A stretch of 64,000 nt of DNA from Xanthomonas sacchari (GCF_024266585.1 NZ_CP100647.1:248001-312000); one strand, 5' to 3'; shown: positions 45,667-56,129, counted from the first letter of the stretch. The notes: generated from the letters alone by a model not told the origin. Translations and numbers: made by a program.

Positions 45667-46950
45667 ATGGCCATCGCCATCCTGTTGGGATTGTTCGTGG
45701 TGCTGCTGCTGATCGGCGTGCCGGTGGCGTACGCGCTGGGCGCGGCGGCGCTGGCCACGCTGCTGTACCTGGACCTGCCGGCGGTGGTGCTGGTGCAGCA
45801 GATCTCCGCCGGCAGCGGCTCGGCGTCGCTGATCGCGATCCCGTTGTTCATCTTCGCCGGCGAACTGATGCTGCGCGGCGGCATCTCCGACCGCCTGATC
45901 GCGCTGGCGTCGTCGCTGGTCGGGCGCATGCGCGGCGGCCTGGGCCAGGTCAGCGTGCTGTCCTCGCTGTTCTTCGGCGGCGTGTCCGGCTCGGCCATCG
46001 CCGACGTCTCGGCAGTCGGCGGCACCATGATTCCGCAGATGATCAACCGCGGCTACGACCGCGACTACGCGGTCAACGTCAGCATGACCGCGGCGCTGGT
46101 GGCGCTGCTGGTGCCGCCCTCGCACAACCTGATCCTGTTCTCGGCCGCGGCCGGCGGTGGCCTGTCGATCGCCGACCTGTTCGCCGCCGGCATCGTCCCG
46201 GCGCTGCTGATGACCGCGGCGATGATGCTCACCGGCTACGCGGTGGCGCGCTCGCGCGGCTACGGCACCGAGGCGTTCCCGGGCTGGCGCGCGGTGGCGC
46301 TGCGGCTGGTCGGGGCGTTGCCGGGCCTGGGCCTGGTCGCGCTGATCTTCGTCGGCATCCGCGCCGGCATCTTCACCGCGGTGGAGAGCGCGGCGATCGC
46401 GGTGGTGTACGCGCTGCTGGTCACCGCGTTGCTGTACCGGCAACTGCGCTGGGCCGAGTTCTTCGCCGCGGTCACGCATGCCGCGCGCACCACCGGGGTG
46501 ATCCTGTTCGTGATCGCCACCGCGGCGGTGTTCGGCTGGCTGCTGGCCTACCTGCAGGTGCCGGCGGCGGCGGTGCACTTCCTGCAGTCCATCGCCCACA
46601 GCCAGCACACGGTGTTGCTGATGATCGTGGTGATGCTGCTGTTGCTGGGCATGTTCTTGGACCTGGCGCCGAAGATCCTGATCTGCACGCCGATCTTCCT
46701 GCCGGTGGCCAAGGCCTACGGCATCGACCCGATCCATTTCGGCCTGGTGATGGTGCTGGCCGGCGGCATCGGCCTGATCACTCCGCCGGTGGGCTCGGTG
46801 CTGTTCATCGGTACCTCGATCGGGCAGATCACCGTCGCCCAGAGCATGCGCACCATCTGGCCGTTCTGGCTGGCGGCGCTGTGCGTGCTGCTGATCGTGG
46901 CGTTCTTCCCGGAACTGTCGCTGTGGCTGCCGCGCGCGCTGCGCGCGTGA
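45667..46950 (+). CDS. dctM: TRAP transporter large permease (DctM family)
   Basis: A 427-residue permease with about twelve helices. It starts at the ATG after GGGAGGAA, two bases beyond the dctQ stop. Typical segments: AIPLFIFAGELMLRGGISDR, FFGGVSGSAIADVSAVGGTM, LVPPSHNLILFS and GLITPPVGSVLFIGTSIG. It forms the ion-coupled transport channel for the DctP-bound substrate. Confidence 0.92.
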   Translation: MAIAILLGLFVVLLLIGVPVAYALGAAALATLLYLDLPAVVLVQQISAGSGSASLIAIPLFIFAGELMLRGGISDRLIALASSLVGRMRGGLGQVSVLSSLFFGGVSGSAIADVSAVGGTMIPQMINRGYDRDYAVNVSMTAALVALLVPPSHNLILFSAAAGGGLSIADLFAAGIVPALLMTAAMMLTGYAVARSRGYGTEAFPGWRAVALRLVGALPGLGLVALIFVGIRAGIFTAVESAAIAVVYALLVTALLYRQLRWAEFFAAVTHAARTTGVILFVIATAAVFGWLLAYLQVPAAAVHFLQSIAHSQHTVLLMIVVMLLLLGMFLDLAPKILICTPIFLPVAKAYGIDPIHFGLVMVLAGGIGLITPPVGSVLFIGTSIGQITVAQSMRTIWPFWLAALCVLLIVAFFPELSLWLPRALRA

Positions 46951-47085
46951 GCCGGCCCGGCGGCGTGCGACAGGCCGCAACCGCGGGCCGTCCACGCAGA
47001 TCGCCGCTGCCGGCGTCGGTGGCCCAGCGGCCCGCGCCGGGGCGGTGCGTCTACACCGCTTGCGTGACCGTGCGCGGGAGCCAAC

Positions 47086-48189
47086 ATGACACCCAGTAGA
47101 ATCTCCTCTCTTTCGCCCGGTTTTCCGTCCATGGCGCCGAACAAGCCCCGTCCCGCCGATGCTCCCGCCTCCGCCCACGGCAAGGCCGCGACGATCAACG
47201 ACATCGCGCGCCTGTCCGGGGTGTCGAAGAAGACCGTGTCGCGGATCATCAACAACTCGCCGCTGGTGCGCAAAGACACCCGCGAGAAGGTCGAGGCGCT
47301 GATGCGCGAGGTCGGCTACGCGCCGGACCCGCTGGCGCGCGGGCTGGCGTTCCGCCGCTCGTTCCTGATCGGCATGGTCTACGACAACCCCACCGCGCAG
47401 TACATCGTGGACATGCAGTACGGCGCGCTGGACGCGCTGCGCGGCTCCAGCTTCGAACTGGTGGTGCATCCCTGCGACAGCCGCAGCCCCGGCTACATCG
47501 AGGGCGTGCGCCGTTTCGTGCAGCAGCAGAAGCTGCATGGGGTGATCCTGGTGCCACGCGCCTCCGAGGACCAGGCGCTGGCGGACATGCTCGCCGGCAT
47601 CGGCGTGCGCTACACCCGCATCGCCTCGCTGCCGCTGGATAGCACCTCGCAGATGGTGGTCACCCACGACCGCGACGGCGCCGCCGAGGCCGCCGACTAC
47701 CTGCTGTCGCTGGGCCACCGCGACATCGCCCTGATCACCGGCCCCAGCGCCTACCGCTCCGCGCACGAGCGCACCGCCGGCTTCATCGACGCGCTGACCC
47801 GGCGCGGCATCGAACTGCCGCCGGCGCGCATCGTCGAGGCCGGCTACACCTTCGAATCGGGCGTGGCCGCGGCGGAAAAGCTGCTGCTGGGCAAGCAACG
47901 GCCCAGCGCGATCTTCACCGGCAACGACGAAATGGCCGCCGGCGTGTACAAGGTCGCGCTGCGCGCCAACATCAACATCCCGCGCCAGCTCTCGATCATC
48001 GGTTACGACGACAGCCCGCTGGCCTCGCGGCTGTGGCCGTCGCTGACCTCGGTGCGCCGGCATACCCGCGACACCGGCCGCACCGCCGCGGCGATGCTGA
48101 TCCAGCCCGAGGGCACGCCGTCGCTGGCGGTGGCCAGCGTGCGCCCGCACCTGATCGTGCGCGACTCCTGCCAGCCGCCGGAAGACTGA
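47086..48189 (+). CDS. LacI-family transcriptional regulator of the uronate genes
   Basis: A 367-residue repressor. The ATG at 47086 follows GGGAG; an ATG at 47131 is an alternative. The LacI helix-turn-helix is ATINDIARLSGVSKKTVSRI (~35-54), followed by the hinge EVGYAPDPLARGLAFRRS and a periplasmic-binding-like effector domain (~80-360) with FTGNDEMAAGVYKVA. It lies between the TRAP operon and kduI, whose promoters share an identical 18-bp site, making it the best candidate for binding those sites. The effector is probably a keto-deoxy uronate. Confidence 0.88.
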   Translation: MTPSRISSLSPGFPSMAPNKPRPADAPASAHGKAATINDIARLSGVSKKTVSRIINNSPLVRKDTREKVEALMREVGYAPDPLARGLAFRRSFLIGMVYDNPTAQYIVDMQYGALDALRGSSFELVVHPCDSRSPGYIEGVRRFVQQQKLHGVILVPRASEDQALADMLAGIGVRYTRIASLPLDSTSQMVVTHDRDGAAEAADYLLSLGHRDIALITGPSAYRSAHERTAGFIDALTRRGIELPPARIVEAGYTFESGVAAAEKLLLGKQRPSAIFTGNDEMAAGVYKVALRANINIPRQLSIIGYDDSPLASRLWPSLTSVRRHTRDTGRTAAAMLIQPEGTPSLAVASVRPHLIVRDSCQPPED

Positions 48190-48654
48190 GCGCGGCGGCG
48201 CGGCCGGCGACCGGCGCGCGCGCGACGTGTCGGGGCGAGCGGCGCTTGCGGCCTGCCATGCGCTTGCGAAGCAACGGCGCGATCCGTCGGTCGAGATTCG
48301 CCGCTGCCGAAGCGGCTTCAGCGCATCTCCAATCCAGGTGTGGGGCGCATTTGCGGGAGGGGCTTCAGCCCCGACGCGCACGAACGGAACTGCCGTGGCG
48401 GCGGATCCTCCAGGGACCGGGAACGCTCCGCGCCGCAACGCGGCGCCCGCTTGGCCGTGGGACCTGCCCGTTCCGATGCCATCCATGCATTGCGCCCGCA
48501 CGGTACGTGTCCTGCCACCGCACCCCTCCCGGCCCGCCGCAAACCCTCTACACTGCGTCAGACCGTGCGGACACCGCTCCGCCCATCGAAGGCCCGCTCC
48601 GTTCCGGCACCGCCCGGGCGGACCCACGCGGCCTTCCCGCGAGGAGCCTTCGCC
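48190..48654. other. Spacer with diverged REP-like element
   Basis: Contains a GGGGCT/AGCCCC-type hairpin at 48353-48379 and a partial element near 48310. No supportable gene. Confidence 0.5.
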
Positions 48655-49044
48655 ATGTCGTCCCCTGTCCCTGCCGCCACCGCGGTCCGTTTCGGCCGCC
48701 TGGCGCCGACCGTGCCCGTCGCCGACATCGCCCGCGCCGTCGCCTTCTACACCGAACGCCTGGGCTTCCGCAGCGTGTTCCAGAACGGCAGCCCGGTCGG
48801 CTTCGTGATCCTGAAGAAGGACGCCGCCGAACTGCACCTGACCCTGCGCCCGGGCCACCGCGGCAGCACCAGCAACGTCGCCCACCTGCTGGTCGACGAC
48901 GCGGCGGCGCTGCACGACGGCCTGCAGGCGCAGGGCGTGCGCATCGTCAAGGCGATCCGCGACGCGGACTTCGGCCTGCGCTGCTTCGTCTTCGCCGACC
49001 CCGACGGCAACCGCATCGACGTCGGCCAGCCGTTGCCGCGCTGA
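48655..49044 (+). CDS. VOC/glyoxalase-fold protein
   Basis: A 129-residue protein with GAGGAG before its ATG. It shows the vicinal-oxygen-chelate pattern TVPVADIARAVAFYTERLGF, then ELHLTL, VAHLLVDDAAAL and CFVFADPDGNRIDV. The motif resembles bleomycin-resistance/glyoxalase relatives; metal ligands are incompletely conserved by eye. It sits between the LacI gene and kduI, but the operator lies after it, so it may not belong to the regulon. Confidence 0.8.
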   Translation: MSSPVPAATAVRFGRLAPTVPVADIARAVAFYTERLGFRSVFQNGSPVGFVILKKDAAELHLTLRPGHRGSTSNVAHLLVDDAAALHDGLQAQGVRIVKAIRDADFGLRCFVFADPDGNRIDVGQPLPR

Positions 49045-49123
49045 GCCGCTGCGCTGCCCCCGCGGCGCAGCGCCTTTCATCCCCAATCCCGAATCCCCAA
49101 TCCCCGCCGTTCGTGCACTGCGG

Positions 49124-50058
<935 letters not shown>

Positions 50059-50116
50059 GCGCCGTCCGCGCCGTGCCCCGTCCCCGCCGTCCGCATCCCT
50101 TCTAGGAGCCCCCGCA

Positions 50117-50872
50117 ATGCCCCATCCGTTCAGTCTCGAAGGCAAGGTCGCCCTGGTCACCGGCGCCAACACCGGCCTCGGCCAAGGCATCGCCGTGGCG
50201 CTGGCGCAGGCCGGCGCCGACATCGCCGCCGCCGGCATCCAGGCGCCGACCGAGACCGAAGCCAAGGTCACCGCGCTGGGCCGGCGCTTCATCGCCATCG
50301 AGGCCAACCTGATCAGCATCGAGCCGGTGCAGCGCATCCTCGACCAGACCCTGGCCGGCCTCGGCCGCCTGGACATCCTGGTCAACAACGCCGGGCTGAT
50401 CCGCCGCGCCGACGCGGTGGACTTCAGCGAGCAGGACTGGGACGACGTCATGAACGTCAACATCAAGTCCGCGTTCTTCATGTGCCAGGCCGCCGGCCGC
50501 CACTTCATCGCCCAGGGCAGCGGCAAGATCATCAACATCGCCTCGATGCTGTCGTTCCAGGGCGGCATCCGCGTGCCCTCGTACACCGCCAGCAAGTCCG
50601 GCATCGCCGGCATCACCCGCCTGCTCGCCAACGAGTGGGGCGCCAAGGGCGTCAACATCAACGCCATCGCCCCGGGCTACATGGCCACCGACAACACCGC
50701 GCAGCTGCGCGCCGACCCCGCGCGCAACCAGGCGATCCTGGAGCGCATCCCGGCCGGCCGCTGGGGCGTGCCGGAGGACCTGGGCGGCACCGCGGTGTTC
50801 CTGGCCAGCAGCGCCTCGGACTACGTCAACGGCACCGTGATCCCGGTCGACGGCGGCTGGCTCGCGCGCTAA
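50117..50872 (+). CDS. kduD: 2-dehydro-3-deoxy-D-gluconate 5-dehydrogenase
   Basis: A 251-residue short-chain dehydrogenase. Cofactor motif TGANTGLGQGIAVALAQAG (residues ~15-33), NNAGLIRR, active serine in IASMLSFQGG and catalytic SYTASKSG (Tyr-x3-Lys). It reduces the KduI product to 2-keto-3-deoxygluconate with NADH. It follows kduI by 58 bases, with AGGAGCC before the ATG. Its product is the substrate of KdgK (10316). Confidence 0.93.
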   Translation: MPHPFSLEGKVALVTGANTGLGQGIAVALAQAGADIAAAGIQAPTETEAKVTALGRRFIAIEANLISIEPVQRILDQTLAGLGRLDILVNNAGLIRRADAVDFSEQDWDDVMNVNIKSAFFMCQAAGRHFIAQGSGKIINIASMLSFQGGIRVPSYTASKSGIAGITRLLANEWGAKGVNINAIAPGYMATDNTAQLRADPARNQAILERIPAGRWGVPEDLGGTAVFLASSASDYVNGTVIPVDGGWLAR

Positions 50873-50880
50873 CAGCCGTC

Positions 50881-50901
50881 CCTTCTCCCCCCGGGAGAAG
50901 G
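50881..50901. repeat. Hairpin CCTTCTCCC/GGGAGAAGG
   Basis: A 9-bp perfect stem just after kduD, part of a short dispersed sequence continuing to ~50926. It could attenuate transcription into the downstream isomerase gene. Confidence 0.6.
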
Positions 50902-50989
50902 TGCCCGCAGGGCGGATGAGGGTACGCCCACCGCCGACCCATCCCAGCCAAACCCTTCCATCACCCAATCCCCCACCAAAGGACCCCCC

Positions 50990-51646
50990 ATGAAAATCGC
51001 CCTAATGAACGAGTTCAGCCAGGCCGCCAAGAACCCGGTGATCCTGCAGCAGCTCAACGACGTCGCCGCCGCCCAGGGCCACAGCGTGTTCAACGTCGGC
51101 ATGGACGGCGACGCCGACCACCGCCTGACCTACATCCACCTGGGCATCTGCGCCGGCCTGCTGCTCAATGCCGGCGCGGTGGATTTCGTGGTCGCCGGCT
51201 GCGGCACCGGCCAGGGCGCGATGATGTCGCTCAACGCCCACCCGGGCGTGTTCTGCGGCTACTGCATCGAGCCGACCGACGCCTACCTGTTCGCCCAGGT
51301 CAACAACGGCAACGCGCTGGCGCTGGCCTTCGCCAAGGGCTACGGCTGGGGCGCGGAGATCAACGTGCGCTACATCTTCGAGAAGGCCTTCGGCGGCGAG
51401 CGCGGCATGGGCTACCCGGCCGAGCGCCGAGAATCGCAGCAGGCCAACGCCGGCATCCTGACCCAGGTCAAGCAGGCCCTGGCCAAGTCCTACCTGGACG
51501 GCCTGCGCGCGCTGGATCCGGAACTGGTCAAGCAGGCCGTGGGCGGCCCGCGCTTCCAGCAGTGCTTCTTCGACAACGCCCAGGACGCCGAGCTGCGCGC
51601 CTTCGTCGCCGGGGTGCTGGGCAAGGCCGAGGCGGCTGCGGCCTGA
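50990..51646 (+). CDS. RpiB/LacA/LacB-family sugar isomerase
   Basis: A 218-residue isomerase. Residues 1-145 are RpiB-like: MKIALMNEFSQAAKNPVILQ and VAGCGTGQGAMMSLNAHPGV (the catalytic Cys of the CGTGxG motif). The C-terminal extension of ~70 residues (YPAERRESQQANAGIL) is typical of relatives found in uronate clusters. A family member, DhuI, isomerises unsaturated uronates in glycosaminoglycan clusters, so this enzyme may double or complement KduI. Spaced 117 bases from kduD. Confidence 0.82.
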   Translation: MKIALMNEFSQAAKNPVILQQLNDVAAAQGHSVFNVGMDGDADHRLTYIHLGICAGLLLNAGAVDFVVAGCGTGQGAMMSLNAHPGVFCGYCIEPTDAYLFAQVNNGNALALAFAKGYGWGAEINVRYIFEKAFGGERGMGYPAERRESQQANAGILTQVKQALAKSYLDGLRALDPELVKQAVGGPRFQQCFFDNAQDAELRAFVAGVLGKAEAAAA

Positions 51647-51667
51647 TCGCATAGTGCTCCGCTCGAG

Positions 51668-51688
51668 CCCCTCTCCGGTGGAGAGGGG
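51668..51688. terminator. Hairpin CCCCTCTCC/GGAGAGGGG after the kdu operon
   Basis: A 9-bp stem with a 3-base loop, 22 bases after the isomerase stop. No T-run, but the position suits a terminator; similar hairpins recur at 56.13 and 57.35 kb. Confidence 0.45.
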
Positions 51689-51782
51689 GTAGGGCGAGCG
51701 CCGAAGGAAGCGACCAGAGCGCATCACGCTTCCGCGCGCGCCGCTCCTGTGGCGTCGCGCTGCAGCGGCTTCGGTCCGAAAT

Positions 51783-52079
51783 GCAAAAGGCCCAGCCGCC
51801 CAGATCGTCCGGTCGCACATCTGGGACCTCGAATTCGAGGTCCAGAACGCCGGGGGGCGGCCCACCGTCGCGAACATGCGCAACCACATCCTCGGCTGCG
51901 TGCCGGCGCGCAGCGTCGTCGGCACCCGGCTGCCTGCGGGTCCGCAGGGGCCGTTCAAGCTGACCACGCCGCAGATTCGCGGGAGCGAGGTCGGCGGCAG
52001 CGCCCTCTACAACTACTTGAACGGCTGCAACCTGAAACCGGCCAGCGTGACCGGCATCGCTGTCATGGGCGATGACTGA
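51783..52079 (+). pseudogene. Gene remnant without start codon
   Basis: The frame is open from about 51783 and reads AKGPAAQIVRSHIWDLEFEV, then VANMRNHILGCVPARSVVGT and YNYLNGCNLKPASVTGIAV to a stop at 52079, coherent protein-like sequence. The first ATG in frame is at 51876 without a ribosome site, so the 5' part was probably lost. Family not recognised. Confidence 0.4.
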
Positions 52080-52142
52080 GCGCGCGGTGCGGCCAGGCGA
52101 CGGTCGCGTGCGGGCACGCCCGCCGCGGCCGTCGTGGGGACC

Positions 52143-53033
52143 TCACACGTCCCCGCCGTCCGCCCAGCCTTCGCCGCTGCCGGCATGGAACACGCGGTCC
52201 TGCGCCTGTACCTGGCCGGCCGGCAGGTGCGCCTGGTCGGCCAGCGCCGCGTAGAGCGGAGTGAAGTCTGGCGAGGTCGCCTGCATCAGCTGTTCGAAGC
52301 TATCGATGACGAAGTAGGTCTTCTGGTAGGTGTCGATGCGGTAGCGGGTGCGCATGATCCGCTGCAGGTCGAAGCCGATGCGGTTGGGCGCGTCAGACTC
52401 CAGCGAATACAGCGACTCGCCCTTGGAGGAGACGATGCCGGCGCCGTAGATGCGCAGGCCGTCGGCGGTGTCGATCAGGCCGAACTCCACCGTGTACCAG
52501 TACAGCCGGGTCAGGTTCTGCAGCGCCTCCGGGCCGATCGCGTGCGCCTTCACTCCGCCGCGGCCGTAGGCCTGCATGTAGTCGGCGAACAGCGGGTTCA
52601 TCAGCAGCGGCACGTGGCCGAACAGGTCGTGGAACAGGTCCGGCTCGGCGATGTAGTCGATCTGCTCGGGCCGGCGGATCCACCAGGTCACCGGGAAGCG
52701 GCGGTTGGCCAGGTGATCGAAGAAGTCCAGTTCCGGCAGCAGTCCCTCGACACCGACCAGGGTCCAGCCGGTGGCCGCCTGCAGCACCGCGTTGAGCTGG
52801 TCGAAGCGCGGGATCGCCTGCGGACTCATGCCCATCGCGTCCTGCGCCTGCAGGAACTCGTCGCACGCCCGGCCGACCAGCAGGTCGCGCTGGCGCTTGT
52901 ACAGCGTGCCCCAGGTGGCATGGTCGTCGGCGCTGTAGCTGTCCCACGGCTGGGCCACCACGGCGGTGGTGTAGACCGGCACGTAGCCCTTGTCGGTCTG
53001 CTGGTGTTCGACGCGGCGCGGTGCGGTGTCCAT
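52143..53033 (-). CDS. phhA: Phenylalanine-4-hydroxylase
   Basis: A 296-residue biopterin-dependent aromatic amino acid hydroxylase of the short bacterial type. The iron ligands are in FHDLFGHVPLL (two His, ~residues 134-139) and YWYTVEFGLI (Glu, ~180). It converts phenylalanine to tyrosine. A C-terminal extension (DQAHLPAGQVQAQDR onward) is slightly longer than usual. It diverges from an Lrp-type regulator, and the shared spacer has a palindromic site, so phenylalanine-responsive control is likely. Confidence 0.95.
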   Translation of the reverse strand: MDTAPRRVEHQQTDKGYVPVYTTAVVAQPWDSYSADDHATWGTLYKRQRDLLVGRACDEFLQAQDAMGMSPQAIPRFDQLNAVLQAATGWTLVGVEGLLPELDFFDHLANRRFPVTWWIRRPEQIDYIAEPDLFHDLFGHVPLLMNPLFADYMQAYGRGGVKAHAIGPEALQNLTRLYWYTVEFGLIDTADGLRIYGAGIVSSKGESLYSLESDAPNRIGFDLQRIMRTRYRIDTYQKTYFVIDSFEQLMQATSPDFTPLYAALADQAHLPAGQVQAQDRVFHAGSGEGWADGGDV

Positions 53034-53119
53034 GGTCGACGCTCCGGGAAGGGATGCCACGATGGTAGGCGTGCCGGCGCGCAATGGGCTTGCGAAGTTG
53101 CGCGGATCCGCGCGCTGTG

Positions 53120-53134
53120 CGCAACATTGTTGCG
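53120..53134. promoter_or_regulatory. Lrp/AsnC-type palindromic operator
   Basis: CGCAACA-T-TGTTGCG is a perfect inverted repeat in the 126-base spacer between phhA and the regulator. Further half-site-like GTTGC/GCAA sequences flank it, as expected for cooperatively binding Lrp octamers. Confidence 0.65.
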
Positions 53135-53159
53135 TCAAACGCATGTTGCAGAGCAATAA

Positions 53160-53639
53160 ATGACCGGATCGCCGACCTTCGACCGCACCGACCTGCGCCT
53201 GCTCGCCCTGCTGCAGCGGCAGGGCCGGGCCAGCAACGCCGAACTGGCGGCGCAGGTGAACCTGTCGCCCTCGGCCTGCCTGCGCCGGGTGCAGCGGCTG
53301 GAAGCCGAGGGCGTGGTCGCCGGCTACGCCGCGCGGCTGGTGCCGGCGGCGCTGGGCCTGGGCCTGCAGGCCTTCGTCCGCGTGCAGTTGGAGAAGCACG
53401 GCCAGAGCGGCATCGCCCATTTCGCCGAGAGCGTGCAGGGCTGGGACGAGGTGGTCGCCTGCCATGCGCTGACCGGCGACATGGACTACCTGCTGCACGT
53501 CTACGTCCGCGATCTGGCGCACTTCTCCGCGTTCCTGCTGGACAAGCTGCTCAACGCCGCCGGCGTCGCCGACGTCAATTCCAGCTTCGTGCTGCGCACC
53601 GTCAAGGACTTCGCCGGCCTGCCGCTGCCGCGCGGCTAG
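53160..53639 (+). CDS. Lrp/AsnC-family regulator
   Basis: A 159-residue regulator: N-terminal helix-turn-helix (DLRLLALLQRQGRASNAELA, then LSPSACLRRVQRLE) and a RAM ligand domain (FVRVQLEKHG, VVACHALTGDMDYLLHVYV). It is divergent from phhA and probably activates it in response to an aromatic amino acid while repressing itself. The RAM signature GDMDYLL is intact. Confidence 0.9.
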   Translation: MTGSPTFDRTDLRLLALLQRQGRASNAELAAQVNLSPSACLRRVQRLEAEGVVAGYAARLVPAALGLGLQAFVRVQLEKHGQSGIAHFAESVQGWDEVVACHALTGDMDYLLHVYVRDLAHFSAFLLDKLLNAAGVADVNSSFVLRTVKDFAGLPLPRG

Positions 53640-53694
53640 CGGCCCGACGCGGATGTGTCGCCGCGTGTCGGTGTGTGACAACCCTTGTTAAGTT

Positions 53695-53720
53695 GTTGCT
53701 AACGATTTACATTTGCATTC
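53695..53720 (+). promoter_or_regulatory. Fur-box-like sequence
   Basis: GATTTACATTTGCATTC carries the right half CATTTGCATT common in xanthomonad Fur sites; the left half is weak. It is ~140 bases before the siderophore-type receptor. Confidence 0.4.
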
Positions 53721-53860
53721 TGCGACGGCCATCCACGGCCACAACCCCTCCGCCAGCACGATAGGCGAGCCGCGCCGGATCCCGGCCGTGGGGGCTGGCT
53801 GCGCCTGTCGCTTTCTTCCACCGCGTCGCCGCCGCCGCGCCACCCCCGCGAGATCACTCC

Positions 53861-56059
53861 ATGCGTCCTTCCGTTTCCCACCGTCTGCTCTACCTCGCCC
53901 TGCTGTCCGCGCTCTCCGGCGCGCCGGCGCCGTTGCTGGCCGCCGAGGTGGCCGACGCGGCCGATCAACCGACCACGCTGGACAAGGTGGAGGTCAGCGG
54001 CAGCCCGAGCCGCGCGCAGCCGTCCACCACCACCCGCCTGCCGCTGACGCTGCAGGAAACGCCGCAATCGGTGAGCGTGCTGGGCCAGCAGCGCCTGGAA
54101 GAGGAATCGCTGTTCAGCATCAACGACGTGATGCGCAACGTCACCGGCGTCAACGTGTCCTTCTACGACACCCAGCGGCCGCTGTACTTCGCGCGCGGCT
54201 TCCAGATCACCGACTTCCAGGTCGACGGCCTGCCCACCTACAGCGGCTCCACCAATCAGGAATACGACATGGTCTTCTACGACCGCGTCGAGGTGATCCG
54301 TGGCGCCAACGGCCTGCTCAGCGGCGCCGGCATCCCCTCGGCCACGGTCAACCTGCTGCGCAAGCGTCCCGGCAAGACCTTCGATGCGTCGTTCGCGGCC
54401 TCGCTTGGCAGCTGGGACTTCCGCCGTACCCAGGCCGACGTCACCGCGCCGCTGAGCGCCGACGGCCGCTTCCGCAGCCGCTTCGTCGCCGCCTGGCAGG
54501 ACCGCGGCTACTACTACGACCACTACAGCGACCAGAAGATGTCCGGCATGGCGGTGCTGGAAGGCGACCTGACCGAGGCCACCACGGTCACCGTCGGCTA
54601 CCAGCGCCAGGACAACGACCCGGTCGGCGCGACCTGGGGCACGGTGCCGTACTTCTTCGCCGACGGCGCGTTCGCCGACCTGCCCACGTCCACCAACCTG
54701 GCGCCGAAGTGGACGCGCTGGCAGCGCAACACCCACACCACCTTCGCCAACCTGGAACAGCGCTTCGGCGAGAACTGGCTGCTGAAGGTCAACCTGGCGC
54801 GCACCGAAGGCGCGGTCGACAACCTGCGCGTCTATGGCAGCGGCTATCCCAAGCGCGACGGCAGCGGCCTCTACCTGCGCGCCGCCGCCGGGCAGACCAG
54901 CGACACCCGCGACGGCCTGGACGTGTACCTGTCCGGTTCGTTCCCGCTGTTCGGCCGCGACCACGACCTGGTGCTGGGCGGCAGCTGGCAGGACCTGCAG
55001 TCGACCACGCAGACCCTGGTGCTGCGCTATCCGGGCGACTGGGCCAGCTGCGGCCGCGAGCGCTGCTACTACATCCCCAACGTCTACGACTGGCACGGCG
55101 ACGTGTCGCAGATCAGCGCCGCCCGCACCGGTGCGCGGCGCGAGGCGCGCACCACCCAGCGCGGCGTGTACGCCTCCACCCGGCTGCGCCTGGCCGAGCC
55201 GCTGTCGCTGATCGCCGGCGCGCGGCTGAGTTCCTGGCAGACCCGCACGCAGGCCTTCGCCGCCAACGGCGCCTACACCGGCACCAGCGGCCGCTACCGG
55301 GTCAGCGACGAGGTCACGCCCTACGTCGGCCTGGTCTACGCCATCACCCCGGACATCTCCACCTACGCCAGCTACACCGAGATCTTCAATCCGCAGAACT
55401 ACAAGGACAAGGACAACAACCTGCTGGCGCCGGTGCAGGGCTCCAACCTGGAAGCGGGCGTCAAGGCGCAGCTGGCCGACGGCCGCGGGCTGCTCAGCGC
55501 GGCGGTGTTCGAGGCCAAGCAGGACAACTACGCGGTGCGCGATATGACCCAGCCCGAAGCCTCGCTGCCCGACGGCAGCTCGGCCTACATCGGCGTCAAC
55601 GGCACCAAGAGCCGCGGCTGGGAACTGGAGTACAACGGCGAACTGCGCCCGGGCTGGACGCTCAACGCCGGCTACACCCGCGCCAAGGTCACCCGCGCGC
55701 CGACCGATGCGATCTACGCCAACCTGCCGGAGGACTATCTGCAGCTGTCCACCCAGGTGCGCCTGCCCGGCGCCTGGCAGCGGCTGAGCCTGGGCGGCGG
55801 CGTGAGCTGGCAGAGCGCGGTGCGCGGCTACAACATCCAGCGCCCGCTCGGCGACGGCAGCGCCGCCACGCGCCCGGTCACCGTGGTGCAGGACCCGTAC
55901 GCGCTGGTGCACTTCAACGCCAACTACCAGCTCAGCACGCAATGGACCGCGACGCTGGCGGTGACCAATGCGCTGAACAAGAAATACTGGGCGAACCTGG
56001 ATTACCAGAACTACGGCGAACCGCGCTTCGTCAGCTTCACCCTGCGCTGGCGGTACTGA
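53861..56059 (+). CDS. TonB-dependent siderophore receptor
   Basis: A 732-residue receptor of the FhuE/FpvA class (TonB-siderophore type). Signal peptide ending PLLAAE (~residue 29), TonB box TLDKVEVSG, plug with PQSVSVLGQQRLEEE and DRVEVIRGANGLLSGAG, and a barrel ending RFVSFTLRWRY. The PQSVSV motif and length are diagnostic of ferric hydroxamate or mixed siderophore receptors. A Fur-box-like sequence lies upstream. It has no biosynthesis genes beside it, so it may use foreign siderophores. Confidence 0.92.
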   Translation: MRPSVSHRLLYLALLSALSGAPAPLLAAEVADAADQPTTLDKVEVSGSPSRAQPSTTTRLPLTLQETPQSVSVLGQQRLEEESLFSINDVMRNVTGVNVSFYDTQRPLYFARGFQITDFQVDGLPTYSGSTNQEYDMVFYDRVEVIRGANGLLSGAGIPSATVNLLRKRPGKTFDASFAASLGSWDFRRTQADVTAPLSADGRFRSRFVAAWQDRGYYYDHYSDQKMSGMAVLEGDLTEATTVTVGYQRQDNDPVGATWGTVPYFFADGAFADLPTSTNLAPKWTRWQRNTHTTFANLEQRFGENWLLKVNLARTEGAVDNLRVYGSGYPKRDGSGLYLRAAAGQTSDTRDGLDVYLSGSFPLFGRDHDLVLGGSWQDLQSTTQTLVLRYPGDWASCGRERCYYIPNVYDWHGDVSQISAARTGARREARTTQRGVYASTRLRLAEPLSLIAGARLSSWQTRTQAFAANGAYTGTSGRYRVSDEVTPYVGLVYAITPDISTYASYTEIFNPQNYKDKDNNLLAPVQGSNLEAGVKAQLADGRGLLSAAVFEAKQDNYAVRDMTQPEASLPDGSSAYIGVNGTKSRGWELEYNGELRPGWTLNAGYTRAKVTRAPTDAIYANLPEDYLQLSTQVRLPGAWQRLSLGGGVSWQSAVRGYNIQRPLGDGSAATRPVTVVQDPYALVHFNANYQLSTQWTATLAVTNALNKKYWANLDYQNYGEPRFVSFTLRWRY

Positions 56060-56129
56060 GTTGCGGTGTGGTGCCGGTGGGGTTGCGCCTAGCAGGAATG
56101 CGCGCTGGCGGTCGGACCCTCACCCCCGG

